This document shows positions 1 to 8,579 of a stretch of DNA of 64,000 bases, in pieces. The stretch's first letter is position 1; the number at the start of each line of letters is the position of its first letter. The position numbers were made by a program, and so were the translations under genes. This DNA comes from an uncultured Bacteroidales bacterium (GTDB lineage: Bacteria > Bacteroidota > Bacteroidia > Bacteroidales > FEN-979), in contig CAJAUM010000022.1 in the NCBI GenBank assembly GCA_903945175.1, positions 62,001 to 126,000 on the forward strand. The letters run 5' to 3'. The notes below the pieces were generated by a model. It did not search any database, was not told where the DNA came from, and saw only the letters and a list, made by a program, of their open reading frames with translations.

Positions 1-57
1 GAAATCCATGCAGCCGACAGTGCGAGGTAATCCATCAGATGCCACGGTGGGCCGGCG
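1..57. other. Left-edge fragment downstream of sufS, unassigned
   Basis: Only 57 bases are present beyond the sufS stop. More than one frame is open on the minus strand, for example from an ATG at 35 running off the edge, and one plus-strand frame closes at 30. I cannot choose between the start of another gene of the suf operon and the end of a convergent gene. Confidence 0.2.
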
Positions 58-1278
58 TCATGCAAACATCTGTTTGACTTTCAGGATGGCTTCCGCCAGC
101 CGGTCGATCTCTTCGAAGGTATTATAGAAAGAGAAGGATGCCCTCACCGTTCCGGGGATTCCCAGGAATTCAATCAGGGGCTGGGCACAATGGTGTCCGG
201 TGCGAACTGCGATCCCCATTTTATCAATGATCATCCCGGCATCGTACGGATGAATATCTCCGATGAGAAAGGAGATGACGCTGGCTTTTTGAGGTGAGGT
301 TCCAAAGAATTTCATTCCTTCGATTCCGGACAGTTTTTCGGTGGCATATTTCAGCAAGTCATCCTCGCAGGCTGCAATGTTCGACATTCCCAGTGCGGTA
401 AGGTAAGCCACAGCTGCCCGAAGTCCCATCACTCCTTCCACGTTCGGGGTGCCTGCCTCAAACTTGAATGGCAATTCGTTAAAGGTGGTATGATCAAGAT
501 ACACATCTTTGATCATTTCTCCGCCAAGCTGATAGGGAGGCAACTCCTCAAGGTATTTCTCTTTACCGTACAAAACGCCCGTTCCCATTGGGGCGTACAT
601 CTTATGACCTGAAAAACAGTAAAAATCACAATCGAGCTCCTGCATATCGACCGGAATATGTGACACGCCCTGCGCTCCATCCAGCAATACAGGAATGTTA
701 TGCAGGTGAGCATATTCAATGATCTCCTTAACCGGATTGATCGTTCCCAAAACATTGGAAACATGCGTTAGGGTGATCAGCCTGGTCTTTTCATTCACCA
801 TGTTTTTCAACTCCTGAAGATTCAGCTCTCCCTGATCATCGATGCCCACAATCCGCAATCGGGCTTTCCGTTCAAGGCACATCTGCTGCCAGGGAACAAA
901 ATTGGAGTGGTGTTCCATGATGGTGGTAATCACTTCATCCCCATCCGCAATGTAACGTTTACCAAAAGAAGAGGCAACGAGGTTCAGCGATTCAGTGGCG
1001 CCTTTGGTGAAGATAATCTCATGGGTGTTCCTTGCATTGATAAACTGGCGGATCTCCTTCCGGGCCTCTTCGTACGCCTCGGTGGCCTTCACGCTGAGGT
1101 AATGCACACCGCGATGGATGTTGCAGTTGTCATGCTCATAATATTGACGGATGGCATCAATGACCTGCCTCGGTTTCTGGGTCGATGCAGCATTGTCAAA
1201 ATAGACCAGGGGCTTCTTGTAAATCTGCTGGTGCAGGATGGGAAAATCAGCTCTTATCTGTTCGATGTTAAAAATCAT
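58..1278 (-). CDS. sufS: SufS-type cysteine desulfurase
   Basis: PLP-dependent class V aminotransferase fold enzyme that takes sulfur from L-cysteine and passes it as persulfide to the SufBCD scaffold. It is 406 residues, normal for group II desulfurases. The PLP lysine is K226 in the FSGHKMYAP motif, and the persulfide cysteine is C364 in RTGHHCAQP. The N-terminal DFPIL...VYFDNAASTQKP block is typical of SufS. The ATG at 1278 gives the usual SufS N-terminus. It is the last visible gene of the sufB-C-D operon, 31 bp after the MutS-like gene. A SufE or SufU partner is not visible and may lie beyond the left edge. The assignment is secure; the sulfur acceptor is inferred. Confidence 0.95.
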   Translation of the reverse strand: MIFNIEQIRADFPILHQQIYKKPLVYFDNAASTQKPRQVIDAIRQYYEHDNCNIHRGVHYLSVKATEAYEEARKEIRQFINARNTHEIIFTKGATESLNLVASSFGKRYIADGDEVITTIMEHHSNFVPWQQMCLERKARLRIVGIDDQGELNLQELKNMVNEKTRLITLTHVSNVLGTINPVKEIIEYAHLHNIPVLLDGAQGVSHIPVDMQELDCDFYCFSGHKMYAPMGTGVLYGKEKYLEELPPYQLGGEMIKDVYLDHTTFNELPFKFEAGTPNVEGVMGLRAAVAYLTALGMSNIAACEDDLLKYATEKLSGIEGMKFFGTSPQKASVISFLIGDIHPYDAGMIIDKMGIAVRTGHHCAQPLIEFLGIPGTVRASFSFYNTFEEIDRLAEAILKVKQMFA

Positions 1279-1309
1279 GGATCGGGATTAAAATACAAAA
1301 ATAGTAAAG

Positions 1310-3127
1310 TTACAGGTGATGGGGTTCATCCAGAATAATCCCCATGTTTTTCATCAGGAAGGATGCATTCAGGTTGCGGCACACCCCCGTTGAAAGCTTG
1401 TAATCGATCTCCATCCGCTCGCCGGTGATGTGAATCTCAAAACAGAGGTTCCGGATATTTTCAGGATAATGGGTTATCAGTTCGCCAAGCGCCAGGTCAT
1501 GGGTTGCAAACAGTCCTGCAAGTTTGTATTTCATCAGTTGCCTGATCAGGGCGATCGACCCGGTTTGCTTGTCTGATGAATTGGTCCCCTTCAGGATCTC
1601 ATCAAGCAGGATCAGTTTCTGGCGCCCGGTTTCAAGTTCGGAAATGATCTTTTTCAGCCGCTTAAGCTCTGCATAAAAGTATGATTCACGCTTTGTAAGC
1701 GAGTCATTGGTGCGGATGCTGCTGTGGATTTCGATGGGATAAAAGGTGAGCCTGGATGCAACAACAGGCGCGCCCATCATGGCCAGCAGAAGGTTTGTGC
1801 CAATGGTCCGTAAGAAGGTGCTCTTTCCCGACATGTTGGCACCGGTAATGATGCGAAACTGGTTCCAGCCGGAAATTTCTATGTCGTTCGTGACACAAGC
1901 ATCAAACGGGATCAACGGATGGCCTATTTTTTCGGCAACGAACTGAAAGCTGTCCGTGACCGGTTCGGGGTAAATGTACTTCGGGTTATTGAAGGCAAAG
2001 GTTCCAAGGCTCGACAGGGCTTCAAATTCAGCCAGTACGTTGAACCAATCTGGAACCATGGTACGATAAGTCAGCCGCCATTGCTCCACTGCGATCAACA
2101 CATGGATGTTGAACATGAAAAGTCCGTTCATGATCACCGAAACCAGGATATTGAGGTTTGAATCCATCATATTCAACAGCTTCGACAGCCGTTTGATCAG
2201 GCGGGCAGGCATCCCCTGCGATTCGCATTTAAGCTGGCCGTGCAATTTTTTATTGAACGGAGCATTGAAGGTATTTTCCTCGATCAATGAAAGAGCCAGG
2301 GCATATTTTCCCAAAATGTCAACCTGAGAAGTAACCTGCTGATGAACCGACAGGGTTTTCCGTCCGTAACCAAAAACAATCAGCAGCTGTAGAATTACCA
2401 TGATAACCGGAAGCTGGTATGGCAGGATTCCGGCGCCTGACAAGATCATTGAACACAACGTAAGGACCGGAAGAAAAAACGATACAAATTTCAAGGGCTT
2501 GATCCATAGGATTCCTTCATTGCCGTTCAGCCATCCGGAAAGTGCGGCCAGATCGCGGCGGGAGGTCTCCTGATCTAGAAAAATCAGCTGGAGTCGCTGC
2601 CTGAATTCAATATTGGCAGCAAGTTCTTCAATTGCCTTCTGGCGTTCCAGTATTTCATCCCTGTATTGAAAGGCATTGTTGAAATAATCGGCAAGCCTTT
2701 CTTTCCCAAAAATGGTCGATGTCCGGTTTATATACTGGAACAATGATCCAATACCAAAAATATCAAGGTCATGGGTATAGGGATGATCCTCGTTTACAAA
2801 TTCATTTCCGGGATCCAATGTGGCATAATTACCATGCAATACCTCTATTTCCTGGGTGTTGATCCTTATCCGTTTTTTCAGATGAAGTAGCTTCATTTTC
2901 AAACGGTTGTCATACCATCCCGCAAACAGGAAACCCGTGAATGCCAATACGGAAACGGCCACAAAAAGCGCCCCGGGAAACTTGACAGCATAAAAGATGG
3001 AAAAACCCGTAGTGATAAACAGGAGCAGCCTCAGCCAGGGCATCCGGCGGAGTGGTTTTCCCAACTGATCAACTCCGGAAGAGAATTCACCAATGCGCTT
3101 CTGATAATTTAAAAGAGGGGTACTCAT
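1310..3127 (-). CDS. Membrane-anchored MutS-family ATPase
   Basis: 605-residue protein with a C-terminal MutS domain V-type ATPase: Walker A at residues 429-437 (GANMSGKST), a Walker B region followed by DEILKGTNSSDK, and a later THD motif. The mismatch-binding domain of MutS is absent and there is no Smr nuclease tail. Instead the N-terminal part has two hydrophobic segments (about 33-70) and another pair near 212-255, suggesting membrane association. Such MutS-like proteins are common in Bacteroidota and their role is not established; classical mismatch repair is unlikely. The ATG at 3127 overlaps the sufD stop by four bases (ATGA), so it is translationally coupled within the suf operon, and sufS follows 31 bp downstream. 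Confidence 0.85.
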   Translation of the reverse strand: MSTPLLNYQKRIGEFSSGVDQLGKPLRRMPWLRLLLFITTGFSIFYAVKFPGALFVAVSVLAFTGFLFAGWYDNRLKMKLLHLKKRIRINTQEIEVLHGNYATLDPGNEFVNEDHPYTHDLDIFGIGSLFQYINRTSTIFGKERLADYFNNAFQYRDEILERQKAIEELAANIEFRQRLQLIFLDQETSRRDLAALSGWLNGNEGILWIKPLKFVSFFLPVLTLCSMILSGAGILPYQLPVIMVILQLLIVFGYGRKTLSVHQQVTSQVDILGKYALALSLIEENTFNAPFNKKLHGQLKCESQGMPARLIKRLSKLLNMMDSNLNILVSVIMNGLFMFNIHVLIAVEQWRLTYRTMVPDWFNVLAEFEALSSLGTFAFNNPKYIYPEPVTDSFQFVAEKIGHPLIPFDACVTNDIEISGWNQFRIITGANMSGKSTFLRTIGTNLLLAMMGAPVVASRLTFYPIEIHSSIRTNDSLTKRESYFYAELKRLKKIISELETGRQKLILLDEILKGTNSSDKQTGSIALIRQLMKYKLAGLFATHDLALGELITHYPENIRNLCFEIHITGERMEIDYKLSTGVCRNLNASFLMKNMGIILDEPHHL

Positions 3128-4539
3128 GCAAGGATTTTGCTCATGTCTATCTGAAACTCAACCGGATGTTCCGGGGAACTGCAGTGTAAAACACATTGCT
3201 CACATATCTGCAGCTCTCCCTGCAACCGTTTTTTGACCATGTCTTCAATGCGCTGGCGCAATTGCGGGATGGCTATTTTACTTACGATTTCATCGGCAAA
3301 GGCAAACATAAGCAACATACGGGCGGTATCCTCGCCGATGCCGCGCTGCCGCATATAGAACATCGATTCCGTATCAAGCTGGCCGGTGGTTGATCCATGT
3401 GAACATTTCACATCATCATTGTAGATCTCCAGAAAGGGTTTTGAATTGACGCGGGCGGTATCGGTGAGCAAAATATTCTTGTTCGTCTGACGGGCATCCG
3501 TTTTGACAGCATCGCGGCGAACCAGCACATGGCCGTTGAATATGGCATGGGCATGTTCATCGAGAATCCCTTTGAACATTTCATGACTGGTGCAACCAGG
3601 ATGAGCATGGTCAACAAATACCTGATTATCAACATGCTGCCTGCCGTCCATGAGATAGATCCCATAAATATTGGCATTGCCGTGCGGACCATTAAACAGC
3701 AGTCGGATATTGTTCCTCAGCATTCCTCCGTTCAGTGAAATATAATGCGACTCAAGATTTGCCGCCTCTTCCAGCCTGAAATAGACCGAACTGACCAGTG
3801 TGCTTTCGTTGTTCAGATTCTGGAGTTTGTAATGATCAAGCACGCCGTGTGCCCCCACGTGAACCTCCGTAACAATGTTGGAAAAACTGGCCTGGTGATT
3901 ATATGAATCATCGCAATGGACCAGCGATAGTTTTGCATTGGCCCCCACCACAATCAGGTTTCGCGGCTGAAGGAAAAGGTTCTCCCCGTGATGGATTACA
4001 TTGATCAGTTGAACCGGTCTAGGGCTTTTAACATGATCGGGCACATAAATGAACACCCCGTCCTGGGCAAAAGCGGTATTCAGGGCGGTCAATCCTTCGG
4101 CCATATCATCGGCCATGGTACCATAATATTTTTCAATGAGTTGCGGATAGGTTTTCCGTGCTTCGGCCAGGCTGCCCATGATGATGCCATTTCCAAGCTT
4201 CATCAGGGGCACATCTTTCGAAACGTACCAGCCGTTCAGTTGACCGATTACCGCGGTGTCGAGGTGCGGAATGTTGCAGCGGAACACCTTCTGGATATCC
4301 ATCTCTTTCATCGGATGCAAATGATAATCATATCCGCGTGCCAAACATTCTTCCAGGTCGGTGAGGCTCCAGGATTCCAGGCTGGTATCGGGAAATCCAA
4401 GTTCAACGAAGGAGGCGAAGGCCTTGTCGCGTTTAACCGCAAGGAATTTGGTGTCATTCCTGACCAGCAACTTTCTGTTCTTTTCGAAAAGACCAATCAG
4501 TCGTGCCTTTGAAATGATCTCGTTATGTTCAGTCTGCAT
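3124..4539 (-). CDS. sufD: SufD, Fe-S cluster assembly scaffold subunit
   Basis: 471-residue member of the SufB/SufD beta-helix family. It partners SufB and the SufC ATPase to build Fe-S clusters in the cytoplasm. The C-terminal half shows the conserved pattern with HVDNQVFVDHAHPGCTSHEMFKG and KTDARQTNKNILL segments and the late CSHGSTTGQLD motif. I place the start at the ATG at 4539, which shares one base with the sufC stop (TGATG). A strong Shine-Dalgarno AGGAGG (minus strand, about 4544-4549) sits just upstream inside sufC. An in-frame GTG one codon earlier is a less likely start. Length fits the family. Confidence 0.93.
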   Translation of the reverse strand: MQTEHNEIISKARLIGLFEKNRKLLVRNDTKFLAVKRDKAFASFVELGFPDTSLESWSLTDLEECLARGYDYHLHPMKEMDIQKVFRCNIPHLDTAVIGQLNGWYVSKDVPLMKLGNGIIMGSLAEARKTYPQLIEKYYGTMADDMAEGLTALNTAFAQDGVFIYVPDHVKSPRPVQLINVIHHGENLFLQPRNLIVVGANAKLSLVHCDDSYNHQASFSNIVTEVHVGAHGVLDHYKLQNLNNESTLVSSVYFRLEEAANLESHYISLNGGMLRNNIRLLFNGPHGNANIYGIYLMDGRQHVDNQVFVDHAHPGCTSHEMFKGILDEHAHAIFNGHVLVRRDAVKTDARQTNKNILLTDTARVNSKPFLEIYNDDVKCSHGSTTGQLDTESMFYMRQRGIGEDTARMLLMFAFADEIVSKIAIPQLRQRIEDMVKKRLQGELQICEQCVLHCSSPEHPVEFQIDMSKILA

Positions 4540-5294
4540 CACGCCTCCTGTTCCTTTTTAATCCAGTCATACCCCTTTTCTTCCAGCTCGATCGCCAGCT
4601 CTTTACTACCCGATTTTACGATCTTCCCTTCGAACAGCACATGAACAAAATCGGGAACGATGTAATCGAGCAGGCGCTGGTAATGGGTGATCACAACGAA
4701 CGCGTTGTCGGGGCGGCGCAGCTTATTTACGCCATTGGCCACGATACGCAAGGCATCGATGTCGAGCCCCGAATCGGTTTCATCCAGGATTGCCAGCATA
4801 GGTTCCAGCATGGCCATCTGGAAAATCTCATTCTTTTTCTTTTCACCTCCTGAAAACCCTTCGTTAACTGAGCGGTTGGTAAGGTTTGATGTTATTTCGA
4901 CCAACCGCTTCTTTTCCTCCATTAACCGAAGAAAATCACCCCCCGGCAAAGGATCAAGCCCTTTGAATTTGCGTATTTCATTCACAGCCGTGCGCAGGAA
5001 GTTTGTAATGCTCACCCCCGGAATTTCCACAGGGTACTGAAATCCGAGGAATATGCCTTCCCGGGCACGGTCCTCAATGGATAGGGCCTCCAGATTTTTG
5101 CCTTTGTAAAGGATTTCTCCGGCGGTGACATCAAAGACCTCCCTTCCTGCAATGACCGATGCAAGCGTACTTTTTCCGGTTCCGTTGGGACCCATGATGG
5201 CATGCACCTCGCCTTTGTTCACCTCAAGATTGACACCCCTGAGAATTTCTTTGCCGTTGATGCCGGCATGCAGGTTTTTAATTTGTAACAACAT
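4539..5294 (-). CDS. sufC: SufC, Fe-S assembly ABC-type ATPase
   Basis: 251-residue soluble ABC ATPase that energises the SufBCD scaffold. It has Walker [10 protein letters not shown] (about residues 36-44), the SufC-typical signature [10 protein letters not shown], and Walker [17 protein letters not shown]. Length and motifs are normal for SufC. It is separated from sufB by 110 bp holding a heptamer tandem repeat, but lies on the same strand and directly precedes sufD, so co-transcription is expected. Confidence 0.96.
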   Translation of the reverse strand: MLLQIKNLHAGINGKEILRGVNLEVNKGEVHAIMGPNGTGKSTLASVIAGREVFDVTAGEILYKGKNLEALSIEDRAREGIFLGFQYPVEIPGVSITNFLRTAVNEIRKFKGLDPLPGGDFLRLMEEKKRLVEITSNLTNRSVNEGFSGGEKKKNEIFQMAMLEPMLAILDETDSGLDIDALRIVANGVNKLRRPDNAFVVITHYQRLLDYIVPDFVHVLFEGKIVKSGSKELAIELEEKGYDWIKKEQEA

Positions 5295-5350
5295 ACTTTT
5301 TCAACTCAATATTCAAAATTATCTGTTTCCTGAACAACACGTAACATTCT

Positions 5351-5399
5351 TCATTGGTCATTGGTCATTGGTCATTGGTCATTGGTCATTGGTCATTGG
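5351..5399. repeat. Seven-copy 7-bp tandem repeat (TCATTGG)n
   Basis: Seven perfect copies of TCATTGG, 49 bp, between sufC and the sufB stop. On the sufB sense (minus) strand the unit reads TGACCAA. The array starts 5 nt past the sufB stop. The same unit recurs behind fumC at 50334-50368 in the matching sense orientation. Confidence 0.97.
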
Positions 5400-5404
5400 T
5401 TTGC

Positions 5405-6853
5405 CTACCCCACGCTTCCCTCCAGGCTGATCGACAACAGTTTCTGGGCCTCCACGGCAAACTCCATGGGCAGCTGCTTTAAAACCTCTTTTGCATATCC
5501 GTTTACAATGAGCCCGATGGCGCTTTCGGCCGAAATACCCCGCTGCTGACAATAAAAAAGCTGATCTTCCGAAATTTTCGAGGTGGTTGCCTCATGCTCC
5601 ACGATCGACGATTTGTTATCAACCTGGATGTAAGGCCAGGTATGGGCCCCGCACCTGGAGCCGAGAAGCAGTGAATCACATTGGCTGTAATTACGCGAAT
5701 TGACTGCGTTTTTTGAAATGCGGACCTGTCCCCGGTAGGAGTTGTTGCTCTTCCCGGCCGAAATTCCCTTGGAGATGATCGTACTCCGGGTATTCTTGCC
5801 CAGGTGAATCATTTTTGTTCCTGTATCGGCTTGCTGATGGTGGTTTGTCACGGCAACAGAATAAAATTCTCCCACCGAATTATCTCCCATCAGGATGCAA
5901 CTCGGATACTTCCAGGTTATGGCCGATCCTGTTTCCACCTGCGTCCAGCTGATCTTCGAATTGCTTCCCTTGCAGATTCCGCGTTTGGTGACGAAGTTAT
6001 AGATTCCTCCCAGCCCGTTCTTATCGCCCGGATACCAATTCTGAACGGTTGAATATTTCACCTCAGCATCCTTCATGGCCACAATCTCAACAATGGCGGC
6101 ATGCAGCTGATTTTCATCGCGCTGGGGGGCTGTGCATCCCTCCATATAGCTGACATAGGCTCCCTCTTCGGCTACGATAAGGGTACGTTCAAACTGCCCG
6201 GTATTGGCAGCATTGATACGAAAATAGGTTGATAATTCCATGGGGCAGCGAACACCTTTCGGAATAAAACAAAAGGAGCCATCACTGAACACGGCGGAAT
6301 TAAGTGCTGCAAAATAGTTGTCGGTGTAAGGAACCACCGATCCCATGTATTGTTTCACCAGGTCAGGATGATTCTGAACTGCCTCGCTGAAGGAGCAGAA
6401 AATGATACCGTGTTTTGATAACGTATCGGAGAAGGTGGTTTTGACTGAAACACTGTCAATCACCGCGTCAACGGCCACCCCCGACAGTTTTTTCTGTTCA
6501 TCGAGCGAAATTCCAAGCTTGGTGAAAGTGGCCAGCAATTCAGGATCAACCTCATCGAGACTTGACAGTTCCCTCTTTCTCTTTGGCGCTGCATAAAAGA
6601 TAATATCCTGAAAGTTGATCGGTTCAATGTCCAGGTGAGCCCATTTGGGCATGGCCATGGTAAGCCAATGGCGATATGCTTTCAAACGGAATTCGAGCAA
6701 GAACTCAGGCTCGTTCTTTTTATTGGAAATATAGCGGATGGTGTCTTCAGAAAGCCCTGTGGGGGCATATTCCATGTCGATATCTGTGAAAAAGCCATAC
6801 TTGTAATCGCCCTGCGTAACTTCATCAAGTATCTTGTTTGCTTCGGATTCCAT
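5405..6853 (-). CDS. sufB: SufB, Fe-S cluster assembly scaffold subunit
   Basis: 482-residue SufB, the main scaffold of the SufBC2D complex. Recognisable blocks are the N-terminal [20 protein letters not shown] region, the central [17 protein letters not shown] block, [16 protein letters not shown], and the C-terminal [20 protein letters not shown]. Conserved cysteines occur in the central and C-terminal beta-helix region (for example the [15 protein letters not shown] segment). It is the first gene of the suf operon. The ATG at 6853 lies about 60 bp downstream of a TATCTTTG -7 box, with a 14-bp palindrome between. Confidence 0.97.
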   Translation of the reverse strand: MESEANKILDEVTQGDYKYGFFTDIDMEYAPTGLSEDTIRYISNKKNEPEFLLEFRLKAYRHWLTMAMPKWAHLDIEPINFQDIIFYAAPKRKRELSSLDEVDPELLATFTKLGISLDEQKKLSGVAVDAVIDSVSVKTTFSDTLSKHGIIFCSFSEAVQNHPDLVKQYMGSVVPYTDNYFAALNSAVFSDGSFCFIPKGVRCPMELSTYFRINAANTGQFERTLIVAEEGAYVSYMEGCTAPQRDENQLHAAIVEIVAMKDAEVKYSTVQNWYPGDKNGLGGIYNFVTKRGICKGSNSKISWTQVETGSAITWKYPSCILMGDNSVGEFYSVAVTNHHQQADTGTKMIHLGKNTRSTIISKGISAGKSNNSYRGQVRISKNAVNSRNYSQCDSLLLGSRCGAHTWPYIQVDNKSSIVEHEATTSKISEDQLFYCQQRGISAESAIGLIVNGYAKEVLKQLPMEFAVEAQKLLSISLEGSVG

Positions 6854-6896
6854 CGATTAGCTTTTTATAATAAATCGTATCATGTTTTTACCTGTA

Positions 6897-6910
6897 TGTA
6901 AGGTCTTACA
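6897..6910. promoter_or_regulatory. Palindrome near the suf transcription start (candidate operator)
   Basis: TGTAAG-GT-CTTACA, two perfect 6-bp arms around a 2-bp centre. It lies just downstream of the predicted transcription start of the sufB operon, where a bound repressor would block initiation. The regulator is unknown. Confidence 0.4.
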
Positions 6911-6920
6911 AATCGACAAG

Positions 6921-6928
6921 CAAAGATA
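6921..6928 (-). promoter_or_regulatory. Predicted -7 box of the suf operon promoter
   Basis: On the minus strand this reads TATCTTTG, a perfect match to the Bacteroidota TAnnTTTG -7 element. No clear -33 TTTG is visible at the expected spacing. It predicts a leader of roughly 60 nt before sufB. Confidence 0.5.
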
Positions 6929-6969
6929 CAATAATTTAAGTATTGGAATGCCTGATTCGATATTTAGCT

Positions 6970-7003
6970 TTTGTAATTAATTTCAGGAATTTTTATAATT
7001 TCG
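6970..7003 (+). promoter_or_regulatory. Possible promoter of the sigma-54 regulator gene
   Basis: TTTG at 6970-6973 and TAATTTCG at 6996-7003, separated by 22 bp. This resembles the Bacteroidota -33/-7 pair with one mismatch in the -7 box. The gene starts at 7042. Confidence 0.3.
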
Positions 7004-7041
7004 TATGTTCAAACTGAATATGATTTTATCGTAAAAAATCA

Positions 7042-8430
7042 ATGAATCAAAACGCCCTTTCAATCATAATTCTTGATGACGATATGTCAATTTCGGCGGC
7101 TTTGAGACATTTTTTATCTGAATACCTTCATCATCATGCCATCTCTTTCGGTCGTCCATCCGAAGCCCTGGCGTCCATAAAACTTTCGGTGCCCGATATC
7201 CTTATCTGCGACCTTGATCTTCCAGAGACTGATGGCATTTCGTTTATAAAGATGATAAAGGAATTACCCGGGAAACAACCAGAGATCATCATTATTACGG
7301 GATATGGGGAGAAATTGAATGCCATCCAATGCCTCAGGCTTGGTGCCATTGATTTTTTAGAAAAGCCCTTCCCTCTCGAGGTTTTGAAGGCCAGTGTGGA
7401 CCGGGCAGCCAAATTCATCGATGCAAAAGGCAAACAATCAGAAAAACAGCAGGTGGCCAGGGATACGGTCAAAGTAACGGATAAGCATGAAACAGAGATA
7501 GTTGGAAAGAGTAAAGCGATGGAAAAAATCCAGCTATTGATCGAAAAAATTGCTAAAACAAATGATACTTCTGTTCTGATTACAGGAGAAACAGGAACAG
7601 GGAAAGAGGTAATTGCCCGGCATATTCATAGATTAAGCCACCGGAAATCCCACCATTTTTATGCGAAAAACTGTGCTGCTGTTCCGGAACAACTTTTTGA
7701 AAGTGAATTTTTCGGGCATGTCAGGGGCTCATTCACCAACGCAATCAATGACCATAAAGGGTGGTTTGAGATGGCCCAGAACAGCACATTATTACTTGAC
7801 GAAATCAGCATGCTGCCTATGTCGATGCAGCCAAAACTCCTGCGTGTTCTCGAAGAAAAAAACCTGAATAAGGTCGGAAGTTCAAAGAATATTCCCCTGA
7901 ATGTACGTGTAATTACTGCCTCCAATACTGACCTTCAGGGTTTATGCGTTGAAAACACATTCAGAACGGATCTCTATTACCGCCTGAATATTTTCGCCAT
8001 CCATATTCCCCCTCTGCGCGATCGGAAGGAGGATATTCCCCTCCTTTTTGACCATTTTACCAGCCAGGCGGCCCAGCTGCATCACAAGGACCCTGTAAGG
8101 ATCCAGCGGCAGGCTATGAATATGCTGATTGAATATCCATTCCCGGGAAATGTCCGCGAATTAAAAAACATAGCCGAACGGATCGTTATCCTGAACGATG
8201 AACCCCGGATAACCGTCAAAACATTGGAATCAGTCTTATTTCCGGGCAACCGGCTTGATCATCGCCCTGTAGCAGCGAACCACGGTATCGCACGTCAGGA
8301 AGCTGACCTCATCGTCGACGCCTTGAGACAATCAGAGAACGTCATTGCCAGAGCAGCCAGGTTACTACACATTACGGATCAATCATTACTTAGAAGAATA
8401 AAGAAATTTGGGATTACAATCCCTGGCTAA
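7042..8430 (+). CDS. Sigma-54-dependent response regulator (NtrC type)
   Basis: 462 residues: receiver domain (about 5-125, phospho-acceptor D57 in CDLDLP), AAA+ sigma-54 activator domain (about 152-385) with Walker A GETGTGKE at 182-189 and Walker B LLLDEIS at about 250-256, and a C-terminal Fis-type helix-turn-helix (about 415-460, ending in DQSLLRRIKKFGI). The loop that contacts sigma-54, normally GAFTGA, reads GSFTNA at 229-234, a degenerate form. It is the first gene of a signalling cassette; a kinase gene follows after 149 bp containing a sigma-54-like promoter and an upstream dyad, its likely target. The signal is unknown. Confidence 0.92.
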   Translation: MNQNALSIIILDDDMSISAALRHFLSEYLHHHAISFGRPSEALASIKLSVPDILICDLDLPETDGISFIKMIKELPGKQPEIIIITGYGEKLNAIQCLRLGAIDFLEKPFPLEVLKASVDRAAKFIDAKGKQSEKQQVARDTVKVTDKHETEIVGKSKAMEKIQLLIEKIAKTNDTSVLITGETGTGKEVIARHIHRLSHRKSHHFYAKNCAAVPEQLFESEFFGHVRGSFTNAINDHKGWFEMAQNSTLLLDEISMLPMSMQPKLLRVLEEKNLNKVGSSKNIPLNVRVITASNTDLQGLCVENTFRTDLYYRLNIFAIHIPPLRDRKEDIPLLFDHFTSQAAQLHHKDPVRIQRQAMNMLIEYPFPGNVRELKNIAERIVILNDEPRITVKTLESVLFPGNRLDHRPVAANHGIARQEADLIVDALRQSENVIARAARLLHITDQSLLRRIKKFGITIPG

Positions 8431-8433
8431 CAC

Positions 8434-8474
8434 ATCTTCCGGATTCGTAATTAATTCTTACGATTATGGAAGAT
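8434..8474. promoter_or_regulatory. Imperfect 17-bp dyad, candidate enhancer site for the sigma-54 regulator
   Basis: Outer arms ATCTTCC (8434-8440) and GGAAGAT (8468-8474), inner arms CGTAA (8446-8450) and TTACG (8458-8462), 7-bp centre; 14 of 17 positions pair. It begins 3 bp after the regulator's stop and its centre is about 108 bp upstream of the predicted sigma-54 start site, a normal enhancer distance. There is no T-tract, so a terminator is less likely. Confidence 0.45.
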
Positions 8475-8535
8475 TATCGTTTAAAACTGGACTTGTTCTA
8501 TACATATTTATTTGATTATCATTTCTTTATATTTA

Positions 8536-8551
8536 TGGCATGTTTTTTGTA
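8536..8551 (+). promoter_or_regulatory. Sigma-54 -24/-12-like promoter before the PAS/GAF kinase
   Basis: TGGCATGTTTTTTGTA: the GG and the second G are spaced exactly as in the TGGCAC-N5-TTGCA consensus, with C-to-T changes at the end of the -24 block and at the -12 GC. The predicted start is near 8562, 18 nt before the ATG at 8580. Confidence 0.45.
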
Positions 8552-8579
8552 AATGAGAAACTTTAAATTTTTTTAATTC

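Noticed and set aside
907-1338. Plus-strand 143-codon frame over the 5' part of sufS
   Set aside because: Antisense shadow of conserved sufS codons.
3988-4512. Plus-strand 174-codon open frame
   Set aside because: It lies antisense inside sufD, has no family features, and the sufD frame is clearly the coding one.
5351-5399. Possible CRISPR array
   Set aside because: The 7-bp units are directly adjacent with no spacers; it is a simple tandem repeat.
8434-8474. Dyad as a rho-independent terminator of the sigma-54 regulator gene
   Set aside because: AT-rich loop and arms, no T-run after it, and the distance to the -24/-12-like site favours an enhancer; not fully excluded.
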